Origin: Tolypeutes matacus
Taxonomy: Eukaryota > Chordata > Mammalia > Cingulata > Chlamyphoridae
NCBI GenBank assembly: GCA_026826555.1
Contig: JAKSZT010054568.1
Coordinates: 8,895,318-8,959,317 of the forward strand
Reading direction: 5' to 3'
DNA: 64,000 nucleotides
The notes below the pieces were generated by a model, which saw nothing but the letters and a program-made list of their open reading frames with translations, ran no database searches and was not told where the DNA came from. The translations under genes were made by a program, and so were the position numbers. Shown here piece after piece: positions 12,801 through 23,365 of this stretch. The number at the start of each line of letters is the position of its first letter. The stretch's first letter is position 1.

Positions 12801-13585
12801 GTGGCCTGCCCAAGAATGTCTGGCTGATTAAATGGATCTCATGGTTGCCAGGAGAGATGAGAAGCTGCGTGTGCAAAACAGATAAAGAGCAAATCAATTT
12901 TTAAAAAAGTTCCTCCTACTTTTTATCCTCTGTAGTTTTGCCCTGTAACCTTGGTTGATCTCACTGGCCTCAACTTCACCCTGGCTACAATCTCGGCTCA
13001 GCTGCAGCAGTTCTCTAGAAACTACAATGGGGAGAGGCCACAGCTCCAATGACCACTCCAGGTACTAGTGTCCCGAGTCGTACCCAGACTGAGCCCTGGA
13101 CGTTGGCGGAAATGTGCTATTCCTGGTAGAGGAGGAACAAAGAAAGCTTTTATCTCATCAGGCTGGATGGGTTCAGAAGCTCCTGGGGATCTGGGTTTAC
13201 TGGAGTATACATTTTTTATATTGTCAATTTGATTTCTCCCTCAAAAATAGCAAACCAGCAGGAGCAAGGTAAAACTAGCCTATATACTTCTATCAAAGAA
13301 GAAAATAAACAGAAACTTCAGTCCAAAAAATGCACTAAGGTAATTTCAAAGTTCTGAGACGACATATATGTTTGATAAAAATGCCACAGTACTCTCCTGC
13401 TTTCCCCATTCAAATAGCAAGTCTATAGAAGGACTTGGCAATAACAGTGAAAAGCCAGAAATGCATAGAGAGAACCTGTGATGGGATAATTGATGGAAGT
13501 TAGACTAGATGAGGCATCAGCTGTGGGTGTCAATGAAGATAATTATAATGAGCAACACCTTCACAATTCACAAAGAAAATGTGTC
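12801..13585. other. Unassigned sequence
   Basis: No repeat family, gene or RNA recognised. Confidence 0.4.
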
Positions 13586-13960
13586 CATTGACTCATTCAT
13601 TTATTTAAAACATGCTTATTGCATGCAAACTAGGTATCAGGTATTCTTTTTCCAGCCCTATGTATGAATGGATCATTTACCAAGAGAGACAAAATCTCCC
13701 TCTTGGCCTACTGGTGGGTTGGAGACAGCTATTAAACCCATAACCAAATAAATCAGCAAGATAATTTCTGATCATGATAAGTGCACTGATCATGAATTAG
13801 GATGAGATGGTAAGGAATATCCTGGGCAAGAGCTAGGAGGGAAACTTTTCTATTGAGTCTTCAGGAAAGTCTCTCTGAAAAGTTGGCATTTGAGCTGTGA
13901 CACCCAATGGTGAGCTGTCCATTCAGGCCACTGGAAGGAAAATTGCTGAGGCCCTGATGA
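13586..13960 (+). mobile_element. Old mammal-wide LINE-type repeat, copy B
   Basis: It starts with a CATTCATTTATTTAAAACATG block, passes through TAGGTATCAGGTATTCTTTT and TTGGCCTACTGGTGGGTTGG (the 'TACATTCTAGTGGGG' position), and ends with GGCATTTGAGCTGTGACACC. It is the same family and block order as copies A and C-G. Confidence 0.6.
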
Positions 13961-14047
13961 GAGGCCATATCCACTTTTGTCATATCATTTTACTCATAAA
14001 ATTACCTTCTGAGGTAGGCCAGTCAGGGATTTTCTATTTTCCTTTTT

Positions 14048-14233
14048 TTTTTTTTTTTTTTAAGATTTTATTTATTTATTCATTTATCCCCCCCTTGCTG
14101 GTTGTGCTCGCTGGGTCAGCTAACCACGCCGTGCGGGCGGGCTTGCCCTCACCAGGAGGCCCCGGGAACCGAACCCGGGGCCTCCCATATGGTAAACGGG
14201 AGCCCTACTGATTGAGCCACAGCTGCTTCCCAT
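14048..14233 (-). mobile_element. DAS-type tRNA-derived SINE (xenarthran)
   Basis: On the minus strand it begins GGGAAGCAGCTGTGGCTCAA, carries a polymerase III B-box (GGTTCGGTTCC) about 50 bases in, and ends in an A-tail that appears on the plus strand as the T run at 14043-14061. Target-site duplications CTATTTTCCTTTTT lie at 14034-14047 and 14234-14247. DAS SINEs are the tRNA-derived family of armadillos and relatives, so this is one of the main clues to the organism. Confidence 0.85.
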
Positions 14234-14247
14234 CTATTTTCCTTTTT

Positions 14248-14581
14248 ATGAAAGTGCAGCTGAAGCTCAAGGACTTGAGCGAGTTGTTTGAACTCAGAGC
14301 GCTAATAAGCAGCAGAGCCAAGGGAACCTGGGCAGTGAGCCCCAGGCACTTTCCAGTTCACCTCGGGGTTCTAGGGCACATCCAGCTGGCTCAGAACCCC
14401 TGCCGAGCTCCCTCCACACAGTTGGTGGTCTGGGCCTTTTGATGCCCGGGATGTGCTCATCCCACCAGATCACGTGTCCTTCTAGGAATTACTCAGACCC
14501 CACACCTTCTTTAGAAACAAAAGAGAAAACAACAAAGTGTCCTCATTGTAGCATTTTTCATCCCCCTCACCTGTTTTCTAG
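14248..14581. other. Unassigned sequence
   Basis: Nothing recognised; the short open frames here look like chance. Confidence 0.4.
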
Positions 14582-14695
14582 AGCAGTGGTTTACAACATT
14601 CAATCTATGTCAGAATCACCTGAAGAACTCTGTACAAACACAGAGGCCGGGCTCTTTTCTACTTCAGTAAGACTGCATCTCGTTTTCTTTAATTA
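14582..14695 (+). mobile_element. MER5-type (hAT-Charlie) fragment
   Basis: GAGCAGTGGTTTACAACATT followed by GTCAGAATCACCTGAAGAAC matches the MER5A/B 5' end, and AGAGGCCGGGCTC its middle. The 3' terminal inverted repeat is missing. Confidence 0.65.
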
Positions 14696-14748
14696 GCTCC
14701 TTGGGTTAACTGGTTTATTTGTGAAAGTTTGAGAGACAAAGCATGAAA

Positions 14749-14905
14749 GCAGCGGTCTTCAAACTCGAACGTGCATAGAATCACCTGGGCATCTTGTTAA
14801 ACGCAGATTCAGTTCACAGGCCTGAATTGGACCTGAGGTTCTGGAGCTCTAACAAGCACTCAGGCGCGGATGCTACTGAGCCTGGATCGCACATCCACTG
14901 CCAGG
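14749..14905 (+). mobile_element. MER5A (hAT-Charlie) copy
   Basis: It starts GCAGCGGTCTTCAAACTCGA, with AGAATCACCTGGGCATCTTG, GGCCTGAATTGGACCTGAGG and CTCTAACAAGCACTCAGG in MER5A order. It lies about 50 bases from the other MER5 fragment in the same orientation; they read as separate copies because both contain the 5' end. Confidence 0.75.
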
Positions 14906-15162
14906 GGCCAAATCCGTGTGACCACTGGAAGCCTGGGGTCCTGGGACGAGTGACTTGCTCTCTGGTAGGCTTGGTGGAATTCCTACTCAATTTTGCCCAT
15001 TTTCCTTTTAGCAATCTGCTGAAATCGTTTGAGGGGAAAATGGTGAATTTCTCAAATGGCCACTTACTAAGTTAACACTTGATGCCAAACATAGTGTTAT
15101 GGTATTTAGATGCATCTATTTACAAACATTAACCAGTTTATTACATACAACCCTTTATTGTT

Positions 15163-15272
15163 TTTTTTTTGTTTTGTTTTGTTTTTTGCCAATAATGAAA
15201 CAGAGACTTAGAAAGGTCAAGTACTTGCCTAAAGGCACATAACTAGTAAGTGATAGCACTCAGATTCAAATA
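15163..15272 (-). mobile_element. MIR SINE fragment with adjacent (GTTTT)n tract
   Basis: A T-rich GTTTT tract at 15163-15187 is followed by AAACAGAGACTTAGAAAGGT, ACTTGCCTAAAGGCACATAA and CTAGTAAGTGATAGCACTCA, the reverse complement of the MIR core. Confidence 0.65.
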
Positions 15273-15595
15273 CTTTTGTAAATCTAAAGTCCATACTGTT
15301 AACTTTTCTGCCAATATACACCAGAAAACAAAAAATTTGCTGAAAGGTTGAGGCATACCTGGCATGCCACTAAATGAAGTACATATGGTATTGATCTTGT
15401 AGATTCTGGAATAAGTGACCACAGACAATTAGCATTTGCTGAGAGTGGGGTTTAATTAACTTAAACTGTGAGGCTTAAATAATTAATGAGCTAATAAGTT
15501 AACTAATTTAATGAAAAGTCTTGAGTCCTTAATAAGAGTTTCTAGAACAACCTTAGAACCTATGCTCAAGTAAGCCATTAAGAAAGTATAGGAGA
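15273..15595. other. Unassigned AT-rich sequence
   Basis: Nothing recognised. Confidence 0.4.
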
Positions 15596-15930
15596 GAAGC
15601 GGATGTGGCTCAAGTGATTGGGCTCCTGTCTACCATATGGGTGGTCCAGGGTTCGATTCCCGGGGCTTCCTGGTGAAAGGCAAGCTGGCCCGCGTGGAGA
15701 GCTGGCCCACACAGAGTGCTGGCCCACGCCGGAGAGCTGGCGCTGCAAGGTGAGGCAACAAAAAGAGACATAGAGGAGAGACAAGAGACGCAGAAGACCA
15801 GAGAGCTGAGGTGGCGCAAAAGATTGAGCGCCTCTCTTCCACTCCGGAAGGCCCCAGGATCCGTTCCTGGTGCCGCCCAAAGAGAAGAAAAGCAGACCCA
15901 GAAGAACATATAGAGAATGCAAAATATATA
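15596..15930 (+). mobile_element. Dimeric DAS-type SINE (xenarthran)
   Basis: The left unit starts GAAGCGGATGTGGCTCAAGT and has a perfect B-box GGTTCGATTCC at 15650-15660. The linker contains repeated CTGGCCCAC/GAGAGCTGG units. A second tRNA-like unit follows (GTGGCGCAAAAGATTGAGCG from 15811; B-box-like GGATCCGTTCC at 15858-15868). The A-rich tail runs to about 15930. The two tandem tRNA-like halves make this a dimer. Low divergence of the left unit suggests a fairly young copy. I found no clean target duplication. Confidence 0.85.
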
Positions 15931-15954
15931 TATAGGAAAGAGTATTAGCTAGGA

Positions 15955-16078
15955 GTTAGGAGATGAGGGCTCTCAGCCTGATGTTTATTCCATGTAGATG
16001 ATTTTGAACAAGCCATGGTCCCACTCTTAGCTCCCGTTCCTGAATCAATAGAATAAACTGATGAGATGAGGTCAACTC
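15955..16078 (+). mobile_element. MIR SINE, degenerate
   Basis: The core blocks GATTTTGAACAAGCCATGG and TGAATCAATAGAATAAACTG align with MIR 'TGACCTTGGGCAAG' and 'CATCTGTAAAATGGGG'. Decayed. Confidence 0.4.
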
Positions 16079-16204
16079 CATAGTATTTTCCTCCTCTTCA
16101 CTGACTATAAAAACATCTGTTTTACCACCACTAAATGAAAATAAGGAGCTGATCAACAGATTCAGAAATTTATTAGCATAGAAATCTACACACCCCAAAA
16201 GTTA

Positions 16205-16268
16205 TGACGTGTTCAAGGTTATTCGGCGAGTAGGAGTCAGGTCAGGGGCTCTGAGCCAGGTTTCCTCA
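16205..16268 (-). mobile_element. MIR SINE fragment
   Basis: GTGTTCAAGGTTATTCGGCG then AGTAGGAGTCAGGTCAGGG follows the reverse complement of the MIR core and tRNA-side blocks. Confidence 0.4.
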
Positions 16269-16424
16269 ATCGCAGGCAGCCTTCCTCCCACAGGCCCTTG
16301 CAAAACAGTCTCTTGACATTTGTCTGAGTCAAAATAGAACTATTGAAATGAGGCAGCATTTGATGGATAGTCCTCAGCCAAGGTATTTTTTGTAAATACA
16401 GAAATATTTAGCGTTTTAGCATAG

Positions 16425-16640
16425 GTGGAAAAAATGGATGATGTCAGCTCTGGAGACAGACTGCCAGGTTCTAATTCTACCAGTTTACCCCTTTGTGCTT
16501 CAGTTTTTTCATTTGCTGAATGGAGGTAATGATCAATTATATGGCATAGGGTGTTGGAAACAATGGGTTAGTACATATAAAGCACTTAGAACAGGATCTG
16601 GAGAAGTACTCAAATGTTTGCATAATTATTTGATCATTGT
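16425..16640 (+). mobile_element. MIR SINE, near full length
   Basis: TCTGGAGACAGACTGCCAGG, TTGTGCTTCAGTTTTTTCAT, GCATAGGGTGTTGGAAACAA and AAAGCACTTAGAACAGGATC occur in MIR order over about 210 bases, from the tRNA-related part into the conserved core and 3' tail. Confidence 0.8.
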
Positions 16641-16775
16641 CTCTCTCCTTTAAGCAATGTGAGAGTAGGGACAAATTCTCTCTTTGTTTCCCATTGTATC
16701 TTTACAATCCAACATAGTTTCTGGCCATGGGAATTGCTCAAAAATGAATTCTTCAATGAATTAAAGAATGAATGA
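16641..16775 (+). mobile_element. L2 LINE 3' tail
   Basis: TGTGAGAGTAGGGACAAATT and ATTGTATCTTTACAATCCAA followed by a degenerate TTGCTCAAAAATGAATT tail resemble the last 120 bases of L2. It sits directly behind the MIR. Confidence 0.4.
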
Positions 16776-17239
16776 AAAAAAAAATGTGGCTTGTTTTTGA
16801 ATAGTGTGACTGGTCTGATTAAGTAGGAAATTTAGTAAGTCATATACTGAGGATTTCATTATCTAGTGGACAAGATGCAGAAATGCACTTTCAGAGATGG
16901 CACAGATGGACTGAAGCCTAACTTAGAAAATGACTTAGTAGACGTGCATTCCTTAGTGTCTCCCTTAGTTCAGACTGGAGAGAGAACTGTAATAGAACAA
17001 TCTAAGCAAAATAGCAGTGATTTGGTGGAAGACATTAAGAATGCTGCTAAAATTTACAGGACTCATGGCAAAATCAAGGTCCACAAAATTCTGGATGATT
17101 GAAATACTGTGTCAATCTAAAATTTGAAATTGAACTGGGATAAATTAAGACCATGCTTTTAGTCTAAAACAGATGGAAGGGAGGGAGGGAGGGAGGAAAC
17201 TTCTACAGATTGAGGAGAGTAAAGATACTGCAGAAGGTA
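16776..17239. other. Unassigned stretch with a 75-codon open frame
   Basis: An ATG at 16875 opens 75 codons ending at 17102 and containing a lysine-rich end (KIYRTHGKIKVHKILDD). I do not recognise the protein. There is no splice-site pattern that I trust and the flank is not a recognised UTR. A decayed retrocopy or transposon reading frame is as likely as chance. A GGGA microsatellite run lies at 17175-17196. Confidence 0.25.
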
Positions 17240-17716
17240 CCTATGAGCAACTCTTTGTGCCAAGGGTGGCAGGGAGTTGCAGCAATGCCTCCGGCGTGCT
17301 TTGGGATATTTTCCCTGTTTGAGGGAAACAGTGAAAACTATTAGCCCAAGCTCACAGTTTCATCATGAAATTCAGCTACATCTCTTTCGATGATGTCATA
17401 TGTTTATGAAGCTGGGTTTTGGGAGATTGATGGCACAACAAGCACAAGTAAGGAAGTCAGGTTAAGAAAGCTGCATATGCTCTATGAATAAGTAATTGTG
17501 GTTAAGAATGAAATGAGCATTATTTTTGTTTCAATTTATGTATGTTATTTAAAAAATACTTAGTCGTTAGACTATACATACTCATTAATTTTTGGACCTA
17601 ATTACTCCATAAAGATAGCTGTTATGTATTTCTTTTGGCCCAGGTGTGCCATGAAAAAAATCCCCCAATCACTACGGGCATCAAGAACAAGAAAAATTGG
17701 GAATAGCTGCCCTAGG
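17240..17716 (+). mobile_element. hAT (Charlie-like) DNA transposon 3' remnant
   Basis: Frame-broken coding sequence near 17380-17470 gives YEAGF followed by a polar stretch, resembling the C-terminal dimerisation part of Charlie/ZBED-type hAT transposases. The end of the block, CAGGTGTGCCATGAAAAAAA to AATAGCTGCCCTAG, reads in reverse like the common hAT-Charlie 5'/3' terminus (cagNGgttcccaa...ggcacacct). The identity of the subfamily is not certain. Confidence 0.45.
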
Positions 17717-17824
17717 CACTTGGGCCTAATCTAAAACACGAGCTGTGAAGAGAGGGAAAAAGGAACTGATTTAAGAAATTTCTTCATAATATTTTTCCCT
17801 GTTATGTACTAATGCATGACGATT

Positions 17825-17905
17825 GAGAATTTATTGGACACGTAAGTAAAGCACTTAACGTAGTGCCTGGTACATAGTAACCATCCTATAAATCATAGCA
17901 TTTAC
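17825..17905 (+). mobile_element. MIR SINE 3' fragment
   Basis: AAAGCACTTAACGTAGTGCC, then TGGTACATAGTAACCATCCT is the 3' part of MIR (AAGCGCTTAGAACAGTGCCTGGCACATAGTA). Confidence 0.6.
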
Positions 17906-17974
17906 TATTAGAAACATATAAAAAAGAGTAGAGAAGAAAATAACCACCAAAAGAAATACAAAATCTGTGGACAA

Positions 17975-18300
17975 ATTGGTGATATACTTTCATCTAGCAC
18001 ATTGATGAACAATTATTAATAATATCATTGAGATTATTCTTTATATGCTATTTTGTTCCCTTATTTAGAATTCAATATTTTAGCAGAGATGTTTTCCTAC
18101 ATCATTAATTACTTTTCACAAGTTTCTTTCAATGGCTCCGTGTCTCCATCGTGTGCGTATACCACGGTTTATGTACTTTTCCCATTATGACTCCGTATTT
18201 TCCAACATTGCAACTTTCCTATCCTAAAATGCTTTGTCACGAACTTTTGCAAAAACACTGTTTCACTCACTTTGTATGACTTTCAACAAGCATTTGCAAA
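17975..18300 (-). mobile_element. Old L1M 3' UTR fragment, antisense
   Basis: CGTATACCACGGTTTATGTA and CATTGCAACTTTCCTATCCT correspond to antisense L1M blocks 'TGTACCATAATTTATTTAAC' and 'TTGCTATTACAAAC'. Highly decayed. Confidence 0.4.
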
Positions 18301-18639
18301 CGAAATGCATGTGTTTCATAACGACTGGATGTGGAAGAGGACAGCAAGAGGAGGTGCAGAAGATGAAGTAGGTGGCTTGTAGGTGGTGCTGAGGAGCCCT
18401 GGCTTGGCCAGGACTGGGGAGAGCCCTCTTGAGAGGTGCAGGAAGAGAAAAAGTTAACGTTACGTATTCCTTGAATTGTCTGAAGAAACATCCGGGGGAG
18501 AAATTCAGAGGCAATTGAAGATGTAAAATTGAGAATCATTTAGTTCTGGATGATATTTGGGGTCATGTGAGCAGGTGAGATCACCTGGAAGGAACACACA
18601 GAAACACATTATGGTGTCAAGGACAATGAACATGAGCAC
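18301..18639. other. Unassigned sequence
   Basis: No feature recognised. Two 83-90 codon minus-strand frames overlap here and look like chance. Confidence 0.4.
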
Positions 18640-18960
18640 CTAATGTGAAGGGCATGATCAGACCACAGCTAGAGATTTATGTTCAGTTCTCAGTGCAGGT
18701 TAAAAAGAGAGCTTGGGAAAGAAGAGATTTCTGAGTAAAGATCTCAGAATGAAGCAGAATCACAGAATCTATGATTCTGAATGAAGCAGAATCTATGTCC
18801 CTATGGCCAATGAATGGATAAGACATTATAAACATCAATCAGTGAAAGAAAACATAACCTGAACTCCACTTGGCTGTAACCAAGTGAGGAAAGAGATACA
18901 ACTTACGCTATAACCTTCTAAAAGTCATAGCTGAAACAAAAAGCTGGAAGAGGGGAGCAC
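18640..18960 (+). mobile_element. L3/CR1 LINE remnant
   Basis: AGACCACAGCTAGAGATTTA and TGTTCAGTTCTCAGTGCAGG match the L3/CR1 block 'AGACCACATCTGGAGTATTGTGTTCAGTTCTGGGCACC'. Downstream sequence is decayed and includes a short internal duplication of GAATGAAGCAGAATC at about 18749 and 18779. Confidence 0.55.
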
Positions 18961-19739
18961 CTCTTACACTTCTCCCTCATCGGGCAAGCAGCATGAGGAG
19001 AGACAGTGAAGGATGATAATTCTGAGCAATGTTGCTAATGCATTTCAATGTGAAGATAAGCGATCCAGGGACCAACTGGGCTGCCTTGAGAAACCCAAGG
19101 AGAATTCCGTGGTAAGAAAAATCCCATGTATCACAGTAGGGCATCTGCAGAAGCAGCTGCCAGGGTTTGCCATCTTCCAGAGCAGTGGCCTGAGTCAAGG
19201 GAACAATTTCAACACACTCAATGGGGGCTGCACCCAGATGACCTGGAACAGGACATTTCCTGGGATCACGGAGGGGAGCAGAGCTCAGGTCTCCTAACAA
19301 GGGGTTCCCCTGGCACTTACACACAGCTAGGACCCCTCTTCCTCTGCCGTGGACCCTCAAACTTCAGAAAGGTAGGTAGATAGCAACAAAAAACCCAGAA
19401 ACATAGATCAAATGGGTAGGCAAGCAGTCCCAAACTAGTTGGGCAAAGTGTCAAGGAAAATTTCAAGGAAAATGTATTCATATATGAACAAATAGGGAGC
19501 TTGGACAGAAATGAGCAAGGTAGGCATAATGGAGATAAAGATAATGTAATAGCAAATCTACTAACGTAAAAACATACTTTTATATGCTTCTCCTAGTGTA
19601 TAAAAATGGAAGAATTAACAAAGAAAAACAAAGCCTGAGAAGCAGGAACTAAATTCTTTCAAGTGCTTGCAAAATATAAGAATTTAACAATATGAATAAA
19701 ACGGGAGCTTAAAGAGAGGAATATCATAATGATAAGAAG
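18961..19739. other. Unassigned sequence
   Basis: Mostly A-rich with overlapping open frames up to 127 codons on the minus strand (18977-19360). I recognise none of them. Confidence 0.35.
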
Positions 19740-19930
19740 CATTAAAATCTATGCTCTTTCATAGTTTGTAACAAATGTTTCACAACAATGCAAAGTAGTG
19801 GTGGTGATGGATGGGAGCCCTGTATGATGATATGCATGTTGGTTGTGTAAGTTTACAAATTACACTATACACTTATTGTTTATGTATGTTCATGTATGAA
19901 TGATACACTTCAATAAAATTTTATTAAAAA
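19740..19930 (+). mobile_element. L1 3' end (xenarthran type), 5'-truncated
   Basis: TGTAACAAATGTTTCACAAC, GGTGGTGATGGATGGGAGCC and a tail with CAATAAAATTTTATTAAAAA match the 3' UTR style of xenarthran L1s. Ends with a polyadenylation signal and A-rich tail. Confidence 0.6.
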
Positions 19931-20032
19931 ATCTAGTGTAACCTCATAACAGGTCTAATGAGTGCCTTTAAGAAAAAAATGCACATAGATGAATTAAATT
20001 AATAAAATTAATAACATGAAGAAAACATTTGA

Positions 20033-21620
20033 CCAGAAATAAACCTTCACCTCTATAGTCAACTGGTTTTTGACAAACCTACCAAGTCCATGTTAATGGG
20101 ACAAAACAGTCTCTTCAAAAATGGTGCTGGGAGAACTGGATATCCATAACCAAAAGAATGAAAGAGGACCCCTATCTCATTCCCTATACAAGAATCAACT
20201 CAAAATGAATCAACGACCTAAATATAAAAGCCAGGACCATAAAACTACTTGAAGAAAATGCAGGAAAACATCTTAAAAAACCTTGTGGTAGGTGGTGGTT
20301 TCTTGGATCTTACACCCAAAACATGCACAACAAAAGAAAATATAGATAAATGGAACCTCCTCAAAATTAAACACTTTTGCACCTCAGAGGACTTTGTAAA
20401 AGGGTAAAAAGGCAGCTGACTCAATGGGGGAAAATATTTGGAAATCACATATCTGATAAGGGTTTAATATCCATGATATATAAGGAGATCCTACAACTCA
20501 ACAATAAAAAGACAAAGTATTTGATTTTAAAATGGGCAAAAGACTTGAAGACAACCGTCCAAAGAAGAAATACAAATGGTGAAGAAACACATGAAAAAAT
20601 GCTCAACATCACTCATGATTAGGGAAATGCAAATCAAAACTACAATGAGATATCATTTCACACCCATCAGAATGGCCACTATTAAAGACAGAGAACTACA
20701 AGTGTTGGAGAGGATGTGGAGAGATAGGAACACTTCTTCACTGTTGGTGGGAATGCAGGATGGTACAGCCACTGTGGAGGACTGTTTGGCAGTTCCTAAA
20801 GAAATTGAATATAGATTTGCCACGTGACCCCGCACATGAACAGACATCTGCACACCGATGTTCATAGCAGTATTTTTCACGATTGCCAAAAGTCGGAAAC
20901 AACCCAGGTGTCCATCAACCACTGAATGGATAAACTGTGGTCTTATTCACACGATGGAATATTATGCAGCTGTGAGAAGAAATGAAGTCATAAAGCATAT
21001 GACAACATGGATGAACCTGGAGGACATTATGTCGAGTGAAGCAAGCCAGACACAAAAGGACAAATACTGTATAATTGCGTACTATGAACTAAATATATTG
21101 TGTAACATATTGTATGATTCCTTTTATATAAAATGTAAATATGAATTTATAAAGATGAAATTTGATTAGTGGTTTTGTAGGGCTAGGGAAGGCATGCTAA
21201 GAGGTGTGGAGTTTTTCTTTTTGGAGTAATGAAATAATTCTAAAATTTTTTTTGATGATGATTGCACAACATTGTGATTATACTAAAAGCCATTGATTAC
21301 ACACTTTAGATAGTTTGTATGGTATGTGACTATATCTCAATAAAACGGCTAAATAAATAAATAATTGTGCAAAAATAGCTGGAAATAGCAGCTATATACA
21401 GCAGGGGAAATATAAGAGATTGAGAGATGAAGAATGTTCTGGTTTGTTTGTCTGTTTATTGTTTATTATTATTATTATTATTATTATGAAAATGCTCTAA
21501 TAATGATTGAAGTGATGAATGCACAACTATGTGATTATACCAAATACACTTGATTGTACACTTTGGATGAATTGTATGCTTCATGAATATGTATCAATAA
21601 AATTGATTTGTTAAAAAAAT
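20033..21620 (+). mobile_element. 5'-truncated L1 with ORF2 C-terminus and doubled 3' UTR module
   Basis: Target-site duplications AAAACATTTGA at 20022-20032 and 21621-21631 bound the element. The left part is the end of ORF2 (20040-21060), frame-broken but clear, with TCCATCAACCACTGAATGGA and GATGGAATATTATGCAGCTG near its end. The 3' UTR contains two related modules, each running from a GATGATTG...GTGATTATAC block to a polyadenylation signal: about 21250-21345 (TATCTCAATAAAAC) and about 21500-21605 (TATGTATCAATAAAATTG). Both lie inside one pair of target duplications, so both came in with a single insertion. Confidence 0.85.
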
Positions 21621-21649
21621 AAAACATTTGAAAAAATCTAAGTGAATGT

Positions 21650-22320
21650 GAAGGAAAAAGCAAAATGATTAAAGTAATTATAGAAAAAAGACAAAGAACA
21701 ATAGACAAAAAATAATATATCATAATAAAATGATTATTTTGAAGTCAAGGACTCTGAAATGAAGGAAGAACATACTTTTCAGATGAATAATAAACTCCGT
21801 ATAACACTAAAAATGATAAATTTTAATTGAAAATCAGTAATATTACTCTGGATAAGCTACTGGGTTTAATGGAAAAGTAACTCTTTTTGTGTTTCAGTAG
21901 AATTAAGCAGTCACCTAAAAGAGGAAAGACCAGACAGTCCTCAGAAAACTCCACAACAGCATTTCATGCAAGAAGACAATGCCCAAATGTTGATAATATT
22001 TTGAGGGAAAAAGAATGCAATCCACAAATGCTATCCGCAGTCAGCATCCCTAAAGTGTGAAGGCAGTAGGCAGAGATTCTAACAAGAAAGAACAAAGGCC
22101 CCCAGGAGCACTTGGTCGAATAAATGGCTTGACTGTCAGCATCAACCGAGAGATAACTCAAAATAATGGTCTAAAGAAGAGAAAAATCCATAGTAAAAGC
22201 ATCAGGGACCCATTAAATATAGAACAAAGACTAAACAACAGTACAAATTAGGATTTATGAATAGAATACTTATGTTACAAACTCTGACAAGAGGGAAATA
22301 ATATAAACAATAAAAATTGT
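21650..22320 (+). mobile_element. Possible old L1/HAL1 remnant
   Basis: A-rich, with GAGGGAAAAAGAATGCAATC and AACAAGAAAGAACAAAGG blocks that loosely resemble L1M/HAL1 ORF1 sequence. A 64-codon frame at 22057-22251 is not diagnostic. Low certainty. Confidence 0.3.
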
Positions 22321-22599
22321 GATGACTACTGGAATTAGTTGTGGTTTTCATGATCATTTTCTTCTGAGCTTTTAGGGGATCTTTTAGGAATTAATATCTA
22401 TTGAAATGAAGAACATTTATCTGTTTTTATTTGTATCCAACAAAAGTTTCTCTATATCAGAAATTCATGCAGTTTCACTTTCTTTTTTATATGTCAAAAT
22501 CAAGTACAGTTAAGTTCAATACTTTTTTTTGGAACAATTGTTGGTGTGTCCTCTCATTTGCATGAAAGTATCTTCATTAATCTACCTTTCATGCCTCTA

Positions 22600-22626
22600 T
22601 CTATCCTTCTTTCTATCTATCATCTA

Positions 22627-22687
<61 letters not shown>

Positions 22688-22945
22688 ATCATTACCTGTC
22701 CATCCATCCATCCTTCCATCCATCCATCTATTCATCTACCTATCTTCATCTATCTACCTATCATCCATCTATCTATCTATCTTCCTATCATCTATCATCT
22801 ATCACCTATCTTCTTCTATGTATCTATCTTCATCTTTCATCTATCAATCTACCTATATCATCTATCTATCATCTGTCTAATCTATCTATATCTCTGTCTA
22901 TCTTTCTATCTACTGTCTGCTATCTATCACTTATCATCTATCAAA
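22600..22945. repeat. (TCTA)n microsatellite, long and partly degenerate
   Basis: A clean TATC/TCTA core lies at about 22631-22683. TCCA and TTCATCTA variants spread the array to about 22945. The open frames of 147-149 codons rich in Y, L, S, I and H across it come from translating the tetranucleotide in different frames. Confidence 0.95.
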
Positions 22946-23080
22946 TTTTTCATCTCTTTAAGCAAAGGGTAATATTTGTAAAATTTTTCACTTAATGTTA
23001 ATTTTTTCTAAGTATGGAATTATGGATGAGTCATAGCTTATTTTCAATTTTATGTTTCACTTGACTTTCAAAAGAAAGGA

Positions 23081-23365
23081 TTTGTTCATTTGTTTATTAA
23101 GTTTTGTCCAAGAAATACTTGTCGAGGACCTGCTGTGTGATGGGCACCATTCCAGGCAGCAAGGGCAGCAAGAAGAAAATAAATATTCCTTCTCATGACC
23201 TCTGCACCCTAGTGGGGGAGACAGAGAGTAAACACATAAATGGAGCATATTTAAATAAACACAATATACTGATTATACCAAGCAAAGAGAAGGGGCATGG
23301 GGAATGGGAACATATTCAGAAGATGGTCACGCAAGAAAGACTCCTGAAACACAAGCTTTAAAGAG
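23081..23365 (+). mobile_element. Old mammal-wide LINE-type repeat, copy C
   Basis: Starts with TTGTTCATTTGTTTATTAAG, then GACCTGCTGTGTGATGGGCA, ATTCCTTCTCATGACCTCTG and CCTAGTGGGGGAGACAGAGA, in the same block order as the other copies. Purine-rich decayed sequence follows. Confidence 0.65.

Noticed and set aside
15605..15675. A tRNA gene
   Set aside because: A- and B-box sequences are present, but the copy has the SINE linker, second unit and A-rich tail, and does not form a standard tRNA end.
22600..22945. A CRISPR-like or other spaced repeat array
   Set aside because: The units are 4 bases long with no spacers; this is a eukaryotic microsatellite.
22529..22995. Two 147-149 codon frames as genes
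   Set aside because: They are the TCTA microsatellite translated in two frames.
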